NCBI RefSeq assembly: GCF_000701345.1
Contig: NZ_JNIJ01000031.1
Location: 25,645-89,644 of the forward strand
DNA: 64,000 bases
Direction: 5' to 3'
Origin: Bradyrhizobium sp. URHD0069
GTDB lineage: Bacteria > Pseudomonadota > Alphaproteobacteria > Rhizobiales > Xanthobacteraceae
The number at the start of each line of letters is the position of its first letter. Positions within the stretch are counted from its first letter, which is position 1. Positions 26,695-35,546 of this stretch are shown here, in pieces. Both the position numbers and the translations under genes were made by a program. A model generated the notes under the pieces. The model was not told the origin of the DNA. It searched no databases and was given only the letters and a program-made list of their open reading frames with translations.

Positions 26695-26714
26695 ATGTAC
26701 TATCATTAGTACCT
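26695..26714. promoter_or_regulatory. Shared palindromic operator, site C (pxpA-F420 operon)
   Basis: GTACTATCATTAGTAC (26697-26712) is a palindrome except for its four central bases, 53-68 bp before the pxpA ATG. Its core CTATCATTAGTA is identical to site B. Read on the minus strand it gives GGTACTA, four bases, TAGTAC, matching the CTA-N4-TAG heart of the shared motif. Confidence 0.6.
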
Positions 26715-26748
26715 TAATACAAATGTGGATTTTAGTCCGTTTGGCGCC

Positions 26749-27972
26749 TTATTGGCCACGTCCGGTCATCTTGGCCCACAATGCCTTGAAACGCGAAACA
26801 ATCACGGAAAACACCAGCGCTCCGGCATCCAGTTCCGCGACAACAGGCGCGGCGCCAGTGCCGCCCGCGGCCTTGTGCGAGAGTTTTGCCTCAAGATTTT
26901 GCACAAATGCGCCGATCAGCCGGCCGGCCACATCCTGAACCAGTCCCGAGCGGCTGAACTGCGCCAGCGCGCCCGTCAGCGTGAAGCCGATGTTGATATT
27001 GACTCGGGTTTCGTCCAGGTTTGCGCCCGGCACCACTTCGTAGCCGATAAGGCCGCGAGTTGACGAATTGCTTCGCTTATCCTTGCCGCTGCCGTCGATC
27101 GTTCCGGTGCGGGTAGTGTCGTCGCGCGTGACGTCGGCAACTCCAAGGAATTCAGCCGAGATCGGCCCGACCTTGACCTTGATCTGCCCCTCGACGTGAC
27201 CATCGACCGGATCGCCCGCGAGCGACGCACCCGGCAGGCAGGATGCCACTTCAGGAATGTTGCCGAAGAAGTCCCAGACCACATCGACGGGATGGGACAC
27301 CGTAAAGCCCTGGACGAAGCTCGTCTGCGGCTTCCAGTCGGTATCCTTGCGCGGCGCGGGCGCACTGGACTTCGCCGGCTTCTTCGTGGCGGCAGGCGAA
27401 ACGGCTTTGGGCCGCGCTGTCTCCGCGACCGACGCAGGATCGGCATGGCCCGAGCCCGACGGGCCGAGCCGTTTGCGGTTGCCGTCGGGAATCGCAGCGA
27501 TGCCGCGTCCCCGGCGCGCCTCGACCACCCGTTGAATGGCGCGCACGATCCCGACATAGCCGGTGCACCGGCAGAGATTTCCGCTCATCGCAACCCGGAC
27601 ATCGTGCTCGGACGGCGCAGCCATGCGCTGCACCACATCCCGCGCTGAGACGATCATCCCTGGCGTGCAGTAACCGCATTGCAGACCGTGCTCCTGGCTG
27701 AAGGCGGCCCGCAGCTCTCGCGTGATCTCGTCGTTGTCGAGCCCCTCAACCGTCGTGACTTCGGCGCGTTCGCAGGACACGGCAAACGTGATGCAGGAGC
27801 GCGTGGGCACGCCATCGACGAGAAGCGTGCATGCGCCGCAGACGCCATGCTCGCATCCCAGATGGGTGCCAGTCAGGTTCAGGGTCTCGCGCAGAAAGTC
27901 CGCCAGATGCGTGCGCGGCTGGATCGTGGCGCTGACCGGCTTGCCGTTGACCGTGAGATTGACTGTGTTCAT
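26749..27972 (-). CDS. Molybdenum hydroxylase iron-sulfur subunit fused to CoxG-like domain
   Basis: 407 residues. The first 160 are a normal small subunit of the xanthine dehydrogenase/CoxS family: Cys40, 45, 48 and 60 bind the plant-type [2Fe-2S] cluster, and Cys99, 102, 134 and 136 (CGYCTPGMI, CRCTGYV) bind the second. A Lys/Ala/Pro-rich linker follows (about 165-205). Then comes a SRPBCC/CoxG-type domain (VSHPVDVVWDFFGNIPEVAS, LPGASLAGD, VKVGPISAEFLG) and a hydrophobic C-terminal helix. CoxG proteins are thought to anchor CO dehydrogenase to the membrane. Separate genes are usual; the fusion would fix the hydroxylase at the membrane. It is last in its operon. Confidence 0.9.
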   Translation of the reverse strand: MNTVNLTVNGKPVSATIQPRTHLADFLRETLNLTGTHLGCEHGVCGACTLLVDGVPTRSCITFAVSCERAEVTTVEGLDNDEITRELRAAFSQEHGLQCGYCTPGMIVSARDVVQRMAAPSEHDVRVAMSGNLCRCTGYVGIVRAIQRVVEARRGRGIAAIPDGNRKRLGPSGSGHADPASVAETARPKAVSPAATKKPAKSSAPAPRKDTDWKPQTSFVQGFTVSHPVDVVWDFFGNIPEVASCLPGASLAGDPVDGHVEGQIKVKVGPISAEFLGVADVTRDDTTRTGTIDGSGKDKRSNSSTRGLIGYEVVPGANLDETRVNINIGFTLTGALAQFSRSGLVQDVAGRLIGAFVQNLEAKLSHKAAGGTGAAPVVAELDAGALVFSVIVSRFKALWAKMTGRGQ

Positions 27973-28808
27973 GCTGATTGCGCCTGCTCGAGAGCCCGGC
28001 CCAACGCAACAATGTGGGTCTGCTTGTCGATCGGATTGGTCATTCCGGCAGCCTCGATCACTTCGCTGACGGCATGACTATCAAAAGCAGCATCCAGACG
28101 TTCGGCCCGTCCATCTCCAATTATGTTGCCGGCGTCGGTGATGACGATCGGCCGGCTTTCGGTCGCCCCGATCACCACGCGAATGACCCCGCGGTCGGGA
28201 TCGGCGAGGAATGCGCCGATCGCATGAGCAAACTCGCCGGTCTTGCGGCAACTCTTGTAATAGCCCCAGCGCGCCGATCGGCTGAGCTTCGGCACCTTGA
28301 TAGACACCAACATCTCTCCCGGGCCCAAATCGGCCTCGAGCGCACCGAGCATATAGTCCTCCACCGGAATCGTCCGCTCGCCCGCCGGGCCGCGCAACAC
28401 CACCTTCGCGCCGAGCGCAGCCATGATCGAATGCCAGTCCGCGGAAGGGTCGGCGTGGGTCAGGCTGCCGCCGACGGTGCCACGATTGCGCACGGCGCGA
28501 TAGGCGATGCCGCGGGCAACGCTGGGCAGCGCGCCGCACGTGACGTCGGGGATGCGCAAGTCCTCGATATCGGCGTGGGTGATGCAGGCGCCAAACTCGA
28601 TCTCGTCGGGCCGCTCGTCGAAGCGGCGAAGTTCCTCGATCCCCGTGATATCGACCAGCAGATCGGGCTGCACCAACCGCATGTTGAGCATCGGGCCGAG
28701 CGACTGGCTGCCGGCGACGATCTTGACCGTCAGGCCCTCGTCGGCGATCAGCTTGAGCGCCCCGCTGACTTCACCGGGACGCGCATAGTCGAAATTGACC
28801 GGTTTCAC
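27969..28808 (-). CDS. Molybdenum hydroxylase FAD subunit (CoxM type)
   Basis: The 279-residue chain has the FAD-binding motifs VAGSQSLGPMLNMRL and YRAVRNRGTVGGSLTHADPSAD, and the C-terminal domain of CoxM proteins. It passes electrons from the iron-sulfur subunit via FAD to a quinone or other acceptor. It overlaps both neighbours by 4 bp (coxL-type upstream, fused CoxS-CoxG downstream), so the three are made together. Confidence 0.92.
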   Translation of the reverse strand: MKPVNFDYARPGEVSGALKLIADEGLTVKIVAGSQSLGPMLNMRLVQPDLLVDITGIEELRRFDERPDEIEFGACITHADIEDLRIPDVTCGALPSVARGIAYRAVRNRGTVGGSLTHADPSADWHSIMAALGAKVVLRGPAGERTIPVEDYMLGALEADLGPGEMLVSIKVPKLSRSARWGYYKSCRKTGEFAHAIGAFLADPDRGVIRVVIGATESRPIVITDAGNIIGDGRAERLDAAFDSHAVSEVIEAAGMTNPIDKQTHIVALGRALEQAQSA

Positions 28809-31168
28809 GCGGACACTCCTTCAGGCATCCTCTTGTTTCGCTTGTTCCTGGCCTCCTCGATCGCCTCGAGCACGCGACGCGGCGTCATCGGCGATTGGAG
28901 CAACTCGACGCCGTAGGATTTGAGCGCATCATTGACCGCATTTCCGATCGCCGCCGGCGGGGCGATGGCGCCGCCCTCGCCAATGCCTTTGACGCCAAAC
29001 TGCGTGTACGGCGCGAGCGTCTCCATATGGCCCAGCTTTGGCGCCGGCACTTCGGTCGGGCCGGGCAGAAGATAGTCGGCGAACGTCGATGCCAGAGGCT
29101 GGCCGGAGGAATCGAAATTCATTTCCTCATAGAGCGCCGTTCCGATGCCTTGCGCGAGACCACCATAAATCTGTCCATCGACGACCATCGGGTTGATCAG
29201 CTTGCCGCCGTCCTCAACGATAACGTAGTCGATGATCTCGATGTCTCCCATTTCCGGATCGACGGCGACGACGGCGATATGCGCCGCGTAGCTGAACGTT
29301 CCGGAGTCACGCACCGGTTTGTAGCCGATGGTCGATTCCAGGCCGCGCGGATCGACCGAGGGCGGAAGATCCTGCGGGCGCCGATACCAGGTGTGCGCGA
29401 TTTCCTGCAAGGTGACACTGCCGGCGGGTCCGACCACCGAGCCATCGACCAGTTTCACCTGATCGAAATCTACCTGAAGCAGATGCGCGCCAATACGCAT
29501 CGCCAGACCGGCCACCTCCTTCGATGCCGTTGCGACGGCGCCGCCTGCCATCACGGCACAGCGAGAACCCCAGCTTCCGGTGGAGTACGGCGTGTATTCG
29601 GTATCGCCGTGAACGAGCTTGATCTTGGCGACATCTATTCCGAGAATCTCGTTGGCGACCTGCGGAAGCGTGGTCTCCATGCTCTGACCGTGCGAGTGAA
29701 CGCCGACGCGCAGTTCCAGGCCGCCATCCGGCGTCATCCGCGCCGTGGCCTGCTCGTGTCCCGGCACCATCGGGATACCCCATCCGGCATAGACAGACGT
29801 TCCGTGGGCACCCTGTTCGCAATAGATTGAAAGACCGACGCCGATCAGACGCCCATCCGGCTCGGCCTTCTTTTGCCGTTCGCGAATGCCAGGCAGGTCG
29901 ATCTTCGCCAGCGCCTGCCGCAGCGCCTCCGGATAGTCGCCACTGTCAAAATGCTTCTTGGTGATGTTGTCGAACGGCATCTGATCCGGTCGCACCAGGT
30001 TCTTGAGACGCACTTCATAGGGCTCAAGCCCGGCCTCACGCGCGATGGCGTCCATCATCAATTCGATCGCATAGCAGACGCCGGTTCTGGCCACGCCGCG
30101 ATAAGGCAGGATCGGACATTTGTTGGTCGCAACAGACCACGTGCGGCATCGATAGGACGGAAAATCGTAAGGCCCCGGCAGAATACTGGCGACCTGCGCG
30201 GCTTCGAGACAGGCCGAGAACGGGTACGACGAATAGGCTCCCGAATCGACCGTTGCCTCGCACTCGACGCCACGCAGCTTGCCGTCGCGATCCGCATAGA
30301 CGGTGATCTTGTAGTAATGTTCGCGGCAATTGGCGCCCGCGGTCAAATGCTCGCGCCGGTCCTCGATCCAGCGAACCGGGTGGCCGCAACGCATCGCGAG
30401 CCAGCCAAGACAAACATCCTCGGTCAGCAAAATCCCCTTATAGCCAAAACCGCCGCCGACATCCGGAGAGATGATTCGAATCTGGAGCTGCTCGATTCCC
30501 AGGCATTCCGCGAGCCCATTGCGCACGATATGGGGCTGCTGGTTGCCGGTGTGGAGCACGAGTTGGTCCATCCGGTTGTGCCAGACCGCAACCGTTCCGC
30601 GGCCTTCCATCGGCGCCATACTCTGGCGCGCCGTGGAAATCTCGCGGGTTATCTTGATCGGCGCGTCGAACGCTGCCTCCATATTGATATCGACGAACGT
30701 CTCCAGAAAGACATTGTCTCCCCAGTGCTCGTGGAGCAACGCGGAATCAGGCTGCCTCGCCTGCAGCATGTCATGGACGGCCGGCAGTTCCTCGAAATCG
30801 ACTTCCACGGCGGCGGCGATGTCTTCGGCCTCGGCGCGCGTATCGGCGACGCAAATCGCGATCAATTCGCCGACCTGGCGGACCTTTTCAAATGCCAGGA
30901 TCGGCTGCTCCGATGCCTTGAAACCCGGCAACCCGGACACCGCCCGGATCGGCTTGACGTCCTTGAGATCGGCGGCCGTGAAAACAACGTCCTTGTACTG
31001 CGGCGGGATCCTGATGCCGCGAATCCGGGCATGTGCGACCGGACTGCGGACAAACGCCACATCGCGCAGCCCGGGCAGACGGATATCGGCGACGAACTCT
31101 CCGCGCCCCCGCAGGAACCGATCATCTTCCTTGCGAAGCAGACTTGCGCCAATCCCCTGGCCGGCCAT
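28805..31168 (-). CDS. Molybdenum hydroxylase large subunit (CoxL-like, not CO dehydrogenase)
   Basis: A 787-residue molybdopterin cytosine dinucleotide-type subunit starting GIGASLLRKEDDRFLRGRGEFV. The active-site loop reads PYRGVAR (residues 355-361) and lacks the cysteine of the AYRCSFR loop that defines form I CO dehydrogenase. The general base Glu731 is present in GIGEGGA. It therefore probably hydroxylates an aromatic heterocycle, aldehyde or similar compound with water as oxygen source. It is first of three overlapping genes and lies 35 bp downstream of operator site D. Confidence 0.9.
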   Translation of the reverse strand: MAGQGIGASLLRKEDDRFLRGRGEFVADIRLPGLRDVAFVRSPVAHARIRGIRIPPQYKDVVFTAADLKDVKPIRAVSGLPGFKASEQPILAFEKVRQVGELIAICVADTRAEAEDIAAAVEVDFEELPAVHDMLQARQPDSALLHEHWGDNVFLETFVDINMEAAFDAPIKITREISTARQSMAPMEGRGTVAVWHNRMDQLVLHTGNQQPHIVRNGLAECLGIEQLQIRIISPDVGGGFGYKGILLTEDVCLGWLAMRCGHPVRWIEDRREHLTAGANCREHYYKITVYADRDGKLRGVECEATVDSGAYSSYPFSACLEAAQVASILPGPYDFPSYRCRTWSVATNKCPILPYRGVARTGVCYAIELMMDAIAREAGLEPYEVRLKNLVRPDQMPFDNITKKHFDSGDYPEALRQALAKIDLPGIRERQKKAEPDGRLIGVGLSIYCEQGAHGTSVYAGWGIPMVPGHEQATARMTPDGGLELRVGVHSHGQSMETTLPQVANEILGIDVAKIKLVHGDTEYTPYSTGSWGSRCAVMAGGAVATASKEVAGLAMRIGAHLLQVDFDQVKLVDGSVVGPAGSVTLQEIAHTWYRRPQDLPPSVDPRGLESTIGYKPVRDSGTFSYAAHIAVVAVDPEMGDIEIIDYVIVEDGGKLINPMVVDGQIYGGLAQGIGTALYEEMNFDSSGQPLASTFADYLLPGPTEVPAPKLGHMETLAPYTQFGVKGIGEGGAIAPPAAIGNAVNDALKSYGVELLQSPMTPRRVLEAIEEARNKRNKRMPEGVSA

Positions 31169-31202
31169 GCTGAGCTCCCATAGAACACCTGCTCCTCTAG
31201 AT

Positions 31203-31222
31203 TCATCCTATTTCTAGGATGA
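31203..31222. promoter_or_regulatory. Shared palindromic operator, site D (molybdenum hydroxylase operon)
   Basis: TCATCCTA (31203-31210), four bases, TAGGATGA (31215-31222): both arms are perfectly symmetrical over 8 bp. It lies 35-54 bp ahead of the large-subunit ATG, inside the 98-bp gap after the GntR/UTRA gene. It is the most regular of the five shared sites. Confidence 0.68.
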
Positions 31223-31266
31223 TAGCAAGAGTTCGTTTGCGGACGCTCGCATTCCCAAGCGTTGCT

Positions 31267-32085
31267 TTACAACGCCTTGCGGGATTTGGCCGGGAACAGG
31301 CTCACGGCGTTGTCACCGCCACCCGCCCGCTTTTTGCGGTCCGCCTTGGTGCCCAGGAGATCGACCCGCAGTTTAATACAATCGCTGCGGTAAACGATGT
31401 TCGCGACATAAATGGCGATGCCCTTGTCGTCGATCACGATGCAGCGGCACTGCATGGTCGCCGCGCCTAAGGGAATTTTCAACAAATCCGCAATCTCGGG
31501 GTCGGCGCTTCCGACCACGAGCGTTTGATGGGCTTCCCCAAGCGCAATACTGTCCATGGCGTCGATGGTCGGCAAGGCTGCCGCGGTCATGAACCGCTTC
31601 GGATTCATGTCGAAGATGGTGCGCGCGAGATGAAGATTGACGACCGAGTAAGGCTCTTCGTTCTTGTACTGCACGCTGCACAAACGCACATATCGGGCCG
31701 CCAGCTTGCCGTCTCCCTCATCGAGATGCGGCGGCGCGCCGGCTTTCTCGACGACGATCATTTCGGGGACGTTGTCTTCTAGCGAAGTGACCAGGCTGTT
31801 CCAGCCCGTCGCGAGCTGCAACCAGTGCCGGTCCTGCTTTTCGCTCGAAACAAACGTTCCGCGCCCCTGACGAGCCTCCAGCAAGCCTTCCTCGTTCAGG
31901 ACCTCGACGGCCTGACGAACAGTAACGCGCGCCACTTCAAACTCACGCTCCAGTTCTTCAAGCGTGGATATCTTTTGACCCGGACTCCACAGCCCCGACT
32001 GAATCCGATTCCTCATGACCGAGGCGACCTGAATGTAGAGCGGAACCCTACTTCTGTCGTATGACTTAAGAAGCTTTGAAACCAT
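31267..32085 (-). CDS. GntR-family regulator, HutC/UTRA type
   Basis: A 272-residue protein. The N-terminal winged helix (YIQVASVMRNRIQSGLWSPGQ, then VARVTVRQAVEVLNEEGLLEARQGRGTFV) is the GntR DNA-binding domain. The rest (about 95-240) has the UTRA ligand-sensing pattern with VRLCSVQYKNEEPYSVVNLHL. The gene lies between the ubiX operon end and the molybdenum hydroxylase promoter and could control either. Its own 5' region (32086-32197) has no clear copy of the shared operator, which makes it a weaker candidate for that regulon than the FadR-type protein at 38.2 kb. Confidence 0.87.
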   Translation of the reverse strand: MVSKLLKSYDRSRVPLYIQVASVMRNRIQSGLWSPGQKISTLEELEREFEVARVTVRQAVEVLNEEGLLEARQGRGTFVSSEKQDRHWLQLATGWNSLVTSLEDNVPEMIVVEKAGAPPHLDEGDGKLAARYVRLCSVQYKNEEPYSVVNLHLARTIFDMNPKRFMTAAALPTIDAMDSIALGEAHQTLVVGSADPEIADLLKIPLGAATMQCRCIVIDDKGIAIYVANIVYRSDCIKLRVDLLGTKADRKKRAGGGDNAVSLFPAKSRKAL

Positions 32086-32197
32086 GAAACATCTTCAGTG
32101 AATTCGGGCGGCAGCGGCAGCGCTGCATATAGAGTGTCAGCGCTATACTACAACGAAAGCCGGGAATGAAGGCCTAAAATCAGAGGTCGTATCGGCG

Positions 32198-32779
32198 TTA
32201 TGAACCGATGCCGATTTCCTCGCCCCAGCGCCGAACCATATCGTTCTTCAGGCCGAAGAGATCCAGCGCACGGCCGACCGAGTGGTTGACGATGTCCTCT
32301 ACAGTCGTGGGCTTGGTGTAAAATGCCGGAACGGGCGGCATCACGATCGCCCCCATTTCCGTCACTTGCGTCATCGACCGCAGATGGCCGAGGTGATACG
32401 GCGTTTCTCGCACCATCAAGACGAGTCTGCGACGCTCCTTCAAAACGACGTCCGCCGCCCGTGTGAGCAGGCTGGACGTAACGCCGCTCGATATCTCGGA
32501 CAACGTCCTGATCGAGCATGGCGCGACCAGCATTCCTGTCGTCTGGAAAGATCCGCTCGATATCGCCGCCGCGATATCGTCGATCCGATATACGACATCC
32601 GCGAGCGACGTCAGTTCGGAGAACTTCAATTCCAGCTCGTGGGCCGCGGTGATTTGACCGGAGCGGGAAACGATGAGATGACTTTCTACGTCGGCCCTGC
32701 GCAAGGCCTTGAGCGCGGCAACGCCATACGCAGCTCCAGATGCTCCCGTGATGCCGACGATCAACCGTTGCCTGATCAT
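32198..32779 (-). CDS. ubiX: UbiX-family flavin prenyltransferase
   Basis: Start taken at ATG 32779 (MIRQRLIVGITGASGAAYG), 4 bp after the permease stop; a TTG at 32800 is less likely. The 193-residue protein shows the FMN-binding GITGASGAAYG, VAPCSIRTLSEISSG and KERRRLVLMVRETPYHLGHL, all classic UbiX. It attaches a dimethylallyl group to FMN to make prenylated FMN, the cofactor of UbiD decarboxylases. It closes the operon whose first gene is a UbiD homologue, so it supplies that partner. Confidence 0.93.
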   Translation of the reverse strand: MIRQRLIVGITGASGAAYGVAALKALRRADVESHLIVSRSGQITAAHELELKFSELTSLADVVYRIDDIAAAISSGSFQTTGMLVAPCSIRTLSEISSGVTSSLLTRAADVVLKERRRLVLMVRETPYHLGHLRSMTQVTEMGAIVMPPVPAFYTKPTTVEDIVNHSVGRALDLFGLKNDMVRRWGEEIGIGS

Positions 32780-32783
32780 GCTG

Positions 32784-33566
32784 CTACCCACCGCCGGCAA
32801 ACTGCGCGCCGGCGCCTCGTATCGACCAGCTCGTCATCCGTCGTTCAAAGAAGTCGAAAATCGCGTACATCCCGACGCCCATGAAGCCGACGACGAGGAG
32901 CGCCGCGAACACCAGTGGTATGTTGAAATTGGAGCTGGCGATCAACATAACATTGCCGATGCCGCTGTTGCCCGCAACGATCTCGGCAATGACCGAGCCG
33001 ACGAATGCCAGCGTGATCGCGATCTTCAGCGACGCGAAGAAAAACGGAAGCGAACGCGGGATTCCGATCTTCAACGTCATGTCGCGCTGCGAGGCGCCGA
33101 GCGAACGCATGACTTCCAGCAGTTCCGGTTCGATGGTCGCAAACGCAGTGGCCACGTTTGCGACCACGGGGAAAAACGAAAGCATGAAGGCCGTGATCAC
33201 CGCTGGAACCGTCCCGGCGCCGAACCAGATCACAAGCACGGGCACCAGCGCCGCCTTCGGAACGCTGTTGAAGCCGACCAACAGCGGATAAAGCGCGCTA
33301 TAGGCCAGACGCGACGACCCGACCAAAATCCCCAATACCATTCCGAACGCAACGGCAATCGCAAACCCGACCAAAGTCGTGGTCAGCGTGGCGAGCCCGT
33401 GTACGAACAGGGGATAGCGGAATTGATAGATCGCTTTCACCGCTTCCCAAGGCGACGGAAGGACGAAGCTCTTGATATCGAAGATGACGACGCAGAGCCA
33501 CCACACCGCCACGAAGGCAGCCGTGGCCAGCCAGGGCGCGAGCCTTTGCATGGATCGGGTATTCAA
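32784..33566 (-). CDS. ABC transporter permease, SsuC/TauC type
   Basis: A 260-residue inner-membrane protein with about six helices and the BPD-type docking loop EVMRSLGASQRDMTLKIGIP. Relatives import sulfonates, nitrate, thiamine precursors or aromatic acids. It overlaps the ATPase gene by 4 bp and is placed between UbiD and UbiX genes, which suggests that the imported compound is the carboxylate handled by UbiD. Confidence 0.88.
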   Translation of the reverse strand: MNTRSMQRLAPWLATAAFVAVWWLCVVIFDIKSFVLPSPWEAVKAIYQFRYPLFVHGLATLTTTLVGFAIAVAFGMVLGILVGSSRLAYSALYPLLVGFNSVPKAALVPVLVIWFGAGTVPAVITAFMLSFFPVVANVATAFATIEPELLEVMRSLGASQRDMTLKIGIPRSLPFFFASLKIAITLAFVGSVIAEIVAGNSGIGNVMLIASSNFNIPLVFAALLVVGFMGVGMYAIFDFFERRMTSWSIRGAGAQFAGGG

Positions 33567-34363
33567 TGTTGTTTCCCCAGGCTGATGTGATGCCGAAGAT
33601 CATGAACCAGATCGACGAAATCCGGTTGAAAAGTCGACTCAAGGGTACGAGGACGCGGGATATCGACAGAGCTCGTTTTGATGATCCGTCCCGGTCGCGA
33701 GCTCATCACATGGACGGTTTCCGCAAGATAGACCGCTTCACGTAACTCATGCGTGACGAGGATGATCGTACACTTTCTGAACAACCATAACTCCTGCAAC
33801 ACGCTCCAGAGATCTTCGCGCGTGAAGGTGTCGAGCGCGGCAAACGGTTCGTCGAGCAGCAGGATCGAGGGCTCGTGGATCAGCGCCCGGCACAGCTGCG
33901 CGCGCTGCTGCATCCCTCCCGACAATTGCCATGGCATGCGATCGGCGAAACCCGACAAGCCGACCTTTCCCAGCAGCGTCTCGGCGCGATCGCGGTTTGC
34001 CTCGCGATCCTGCTTCTGACGGCTGCGGTACGGCTCGACGATTTCCAGCGGCAACATCACATTGTCCCGGATATTGCGCCAGGGCAGCAGCGTTGCATTC
34101 TGAAAGGCCATCCCCACCGTCTTGAGGGGATGCGTCACCTCCAGGCCATCGACCGTGACGCTTCCGCGGTTTGGCCTGACAAGGCCTGCGATAAGCTTGA
34201 GCAATGTCGACTTGCCGCACCCGCTCGGGCCAACAATGGCAAGAAATTCGCCAAGCGCGATGTTCAAATTGGCGGACGACACGGCCAACGTCTCGCCCCC
34301 AACCTCCTTCGCTCCAGCGGAGCCATAGACCAGGTCAACATTCGTCAACTGGATAAACGTCAT
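33563..34363 (-). CDS. ABC transporter ATPase, SsuB/TauB type
   Basis: 266 residues from the ATG at 34363 (AAGG 8 nt upstream). Walker A GPSGCGKSTLLKLIAGL, the signature LSGGMQQRAQLCRAL and Walker B ILLLDEPFAAL are intact. It energises the adjacent permease. The 5' end is separated from the binding-protein stop by 40 bp. Confidence 0.9.
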   Translation of the reverse strand: MTFIQLTNVDLVYGSAGAKEVGGETLAVSSANLNIALGEFLAIVGPSGCGKSTLLKLIAGLVRPNRGSVTVDGLEVTHPLKTVGMAFQNATLLPWRNIRDNVMLPLEIVEPYRSRQKQDREANRDRAETLLGKVGLSGFADRMPWQLSGGMQQRAQLCRALIHEPSILLLDEPFAALDTFTREDLWSVLQELWLFRKCTIILVTHELREAVYLAETVHVMSSRPGRIIKTSSVDIPRPRTLESTFQPDFVDLVHDLRHHISLGKQH

Positions 34364-34403
34364 CTCCAAGACCTTCTTTATTGCTGCAGAGACAGATCGG
34401 GAT

Positions 34404-35426
34404 CTAGTTGATCTTCCTGTCGCTTAGCGAAGGCAGATAGGCGGGGTCGAAGACCTCCTCGAGCTTGGGCTCACGGGGAAGCTTGTAAGCCTCGGTGATC
34501 AACGAGATGATCTTGCGAAGACGCTCCTGGTTGACGTCACCGAAGCCGTCCTTGCGGACAGTCGGCGTAACGATGCAGCACTCCATCGCGACGCGAAGCC
34601 GATCCCGCTCGATATCGGGATTGAGCAGCGGTTCATAGGCGATCGCGGCCTTGACGGCAATTTCGGGATCGCGGGCCATATCTTTCAGCCCCTTCATCGT
34701 CGCACGCAGGAAACCTTTCACGGCCTCCGGTTTCTCTTTCAGAAAGCGGCGCGACGCGGCAACGGAATTGGCATACAGTTCAAGCCCGTAGTCCTTGTAC
34801 ATGAAATAGCTGACATCGGAGGCCGGAACACCCTTCGCCTTCAGCTCAAGCAGCGAATTGAAGACCTGTCCCGGAATCGCGTCGATTTTCTTCTGGGCCA
34901 GCAGCACTTCCCGCAGACCGGGGTCGATGCTCTGTATCTTCATCGTGGAGATATCGATACCGGTCTGCTTAGCGAAAACCGGGAACAGCTTGAACGTCGA
35001 ATCGTGAGGAGCCGAACCCAGATGCTTGCCGTTCAACTGCTTGGGATCGGTAATGCCGCTCGACTTCAAAACGATGATCGCGGCGGGCGCTTCTTCATAG
35101 CCGCTCATGAGAGCCGGAAACGCCTGTTCCGGATTCTTCGAGTTGAAATCCATCAGGACGTTGATGTCGGGGAAACCCATGTCGTAGACATCGGCAGCAA
35201 GCTGACGGACGACTTCAGCCGAGCCCTTGCCCCGATCGATGGTCACGTCAAGACCTTCGGCCTTGTAGTACCCCTTCTGGAGTGCGATCAGAAATGCACC
35301 GTGCGTCGCACCGGGAATCCAATCAAGCGTGAAGCGAACCTTGGTTTGCGCGTTTGCCGCCACGGATCCCATAACGGTCGTCATGAGAAGCAGTCCAATC
35401 ACAGCGAGATGTCGTTTCAACGTCAT
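34404..35426 (-). CDS. ABC transporter substrate-binding protein (NMT1/SsuA type)
   Basis: A 340-residue exported protein with signal peptide MTLKRHLAVIGLLLMTTVMG, cleavage likely near AANAQ. The mature part begins TKVRFTLDWIPGATHGAFLI and contains GYYKAEGLDVTIDRGKGSAEV, the start of the NMT1/THI5-like fold, whose relatives bind pyrimidines, sulfonates or aromatic carboxylates. The ligand is unknown. A 120-bp gap with a small hairpin (about 35476-35496) separates it from ubiD. Confidence 0.88.
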   Translation of the reverse strand: MTLKRHLAVIGLLLMTTVMGSVAANAQTKVRFTLDWIPGATHGAFLIALQKGYYKAEGLDVTIDRGKGSAEVVRQLAADVYDMGFPDINVLMDFNSKNPEQAFPALMSGYEEAPAAIIVLKSSGITDPKQLNGKHLGSAPHDSTFKLFPVFAKQTGIDISTMKIQSIDPGLREVLLAQKKIDAIPGQVFNSLLELKAKGVPASDVSYFMYKDYGLELYANSVAASRRFLKEKPEAVKGFLRATMKGLKDMARDPEIAVKAAIAYEPLLNPDIERDRLRVAMECCIVTPTVRKDGFGDVNQERLRKIISLITEAYKLPREPKLEEVFDPAYLPSLSDRKIN

Positions 35427-35546
35427 GTTGTCCTCCCTAAGCCAGTGTTGATCGCCTCGTTACCAGTCTCCATCCCTCAGCGCGAAGACAGCTTCGGCTG
35501 GGGGTACCCTTCAAATTTTTGCGGCTTTGATCAGATCGCCTTTTCG

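Noticed and set aside
28805..31168. Carbon monoxide dehydrogenase (form I) annotation
   Set aside because: The diagnostic active-site cysteine loop is absent (PYRGVAR instead of AYRCSFR), so CO oxidation is not supported.
29873..31183. Plus-strand open frame of 436 codons
   Set aside because: Mirror frame of the molybdenum hydroxylase large subunit.
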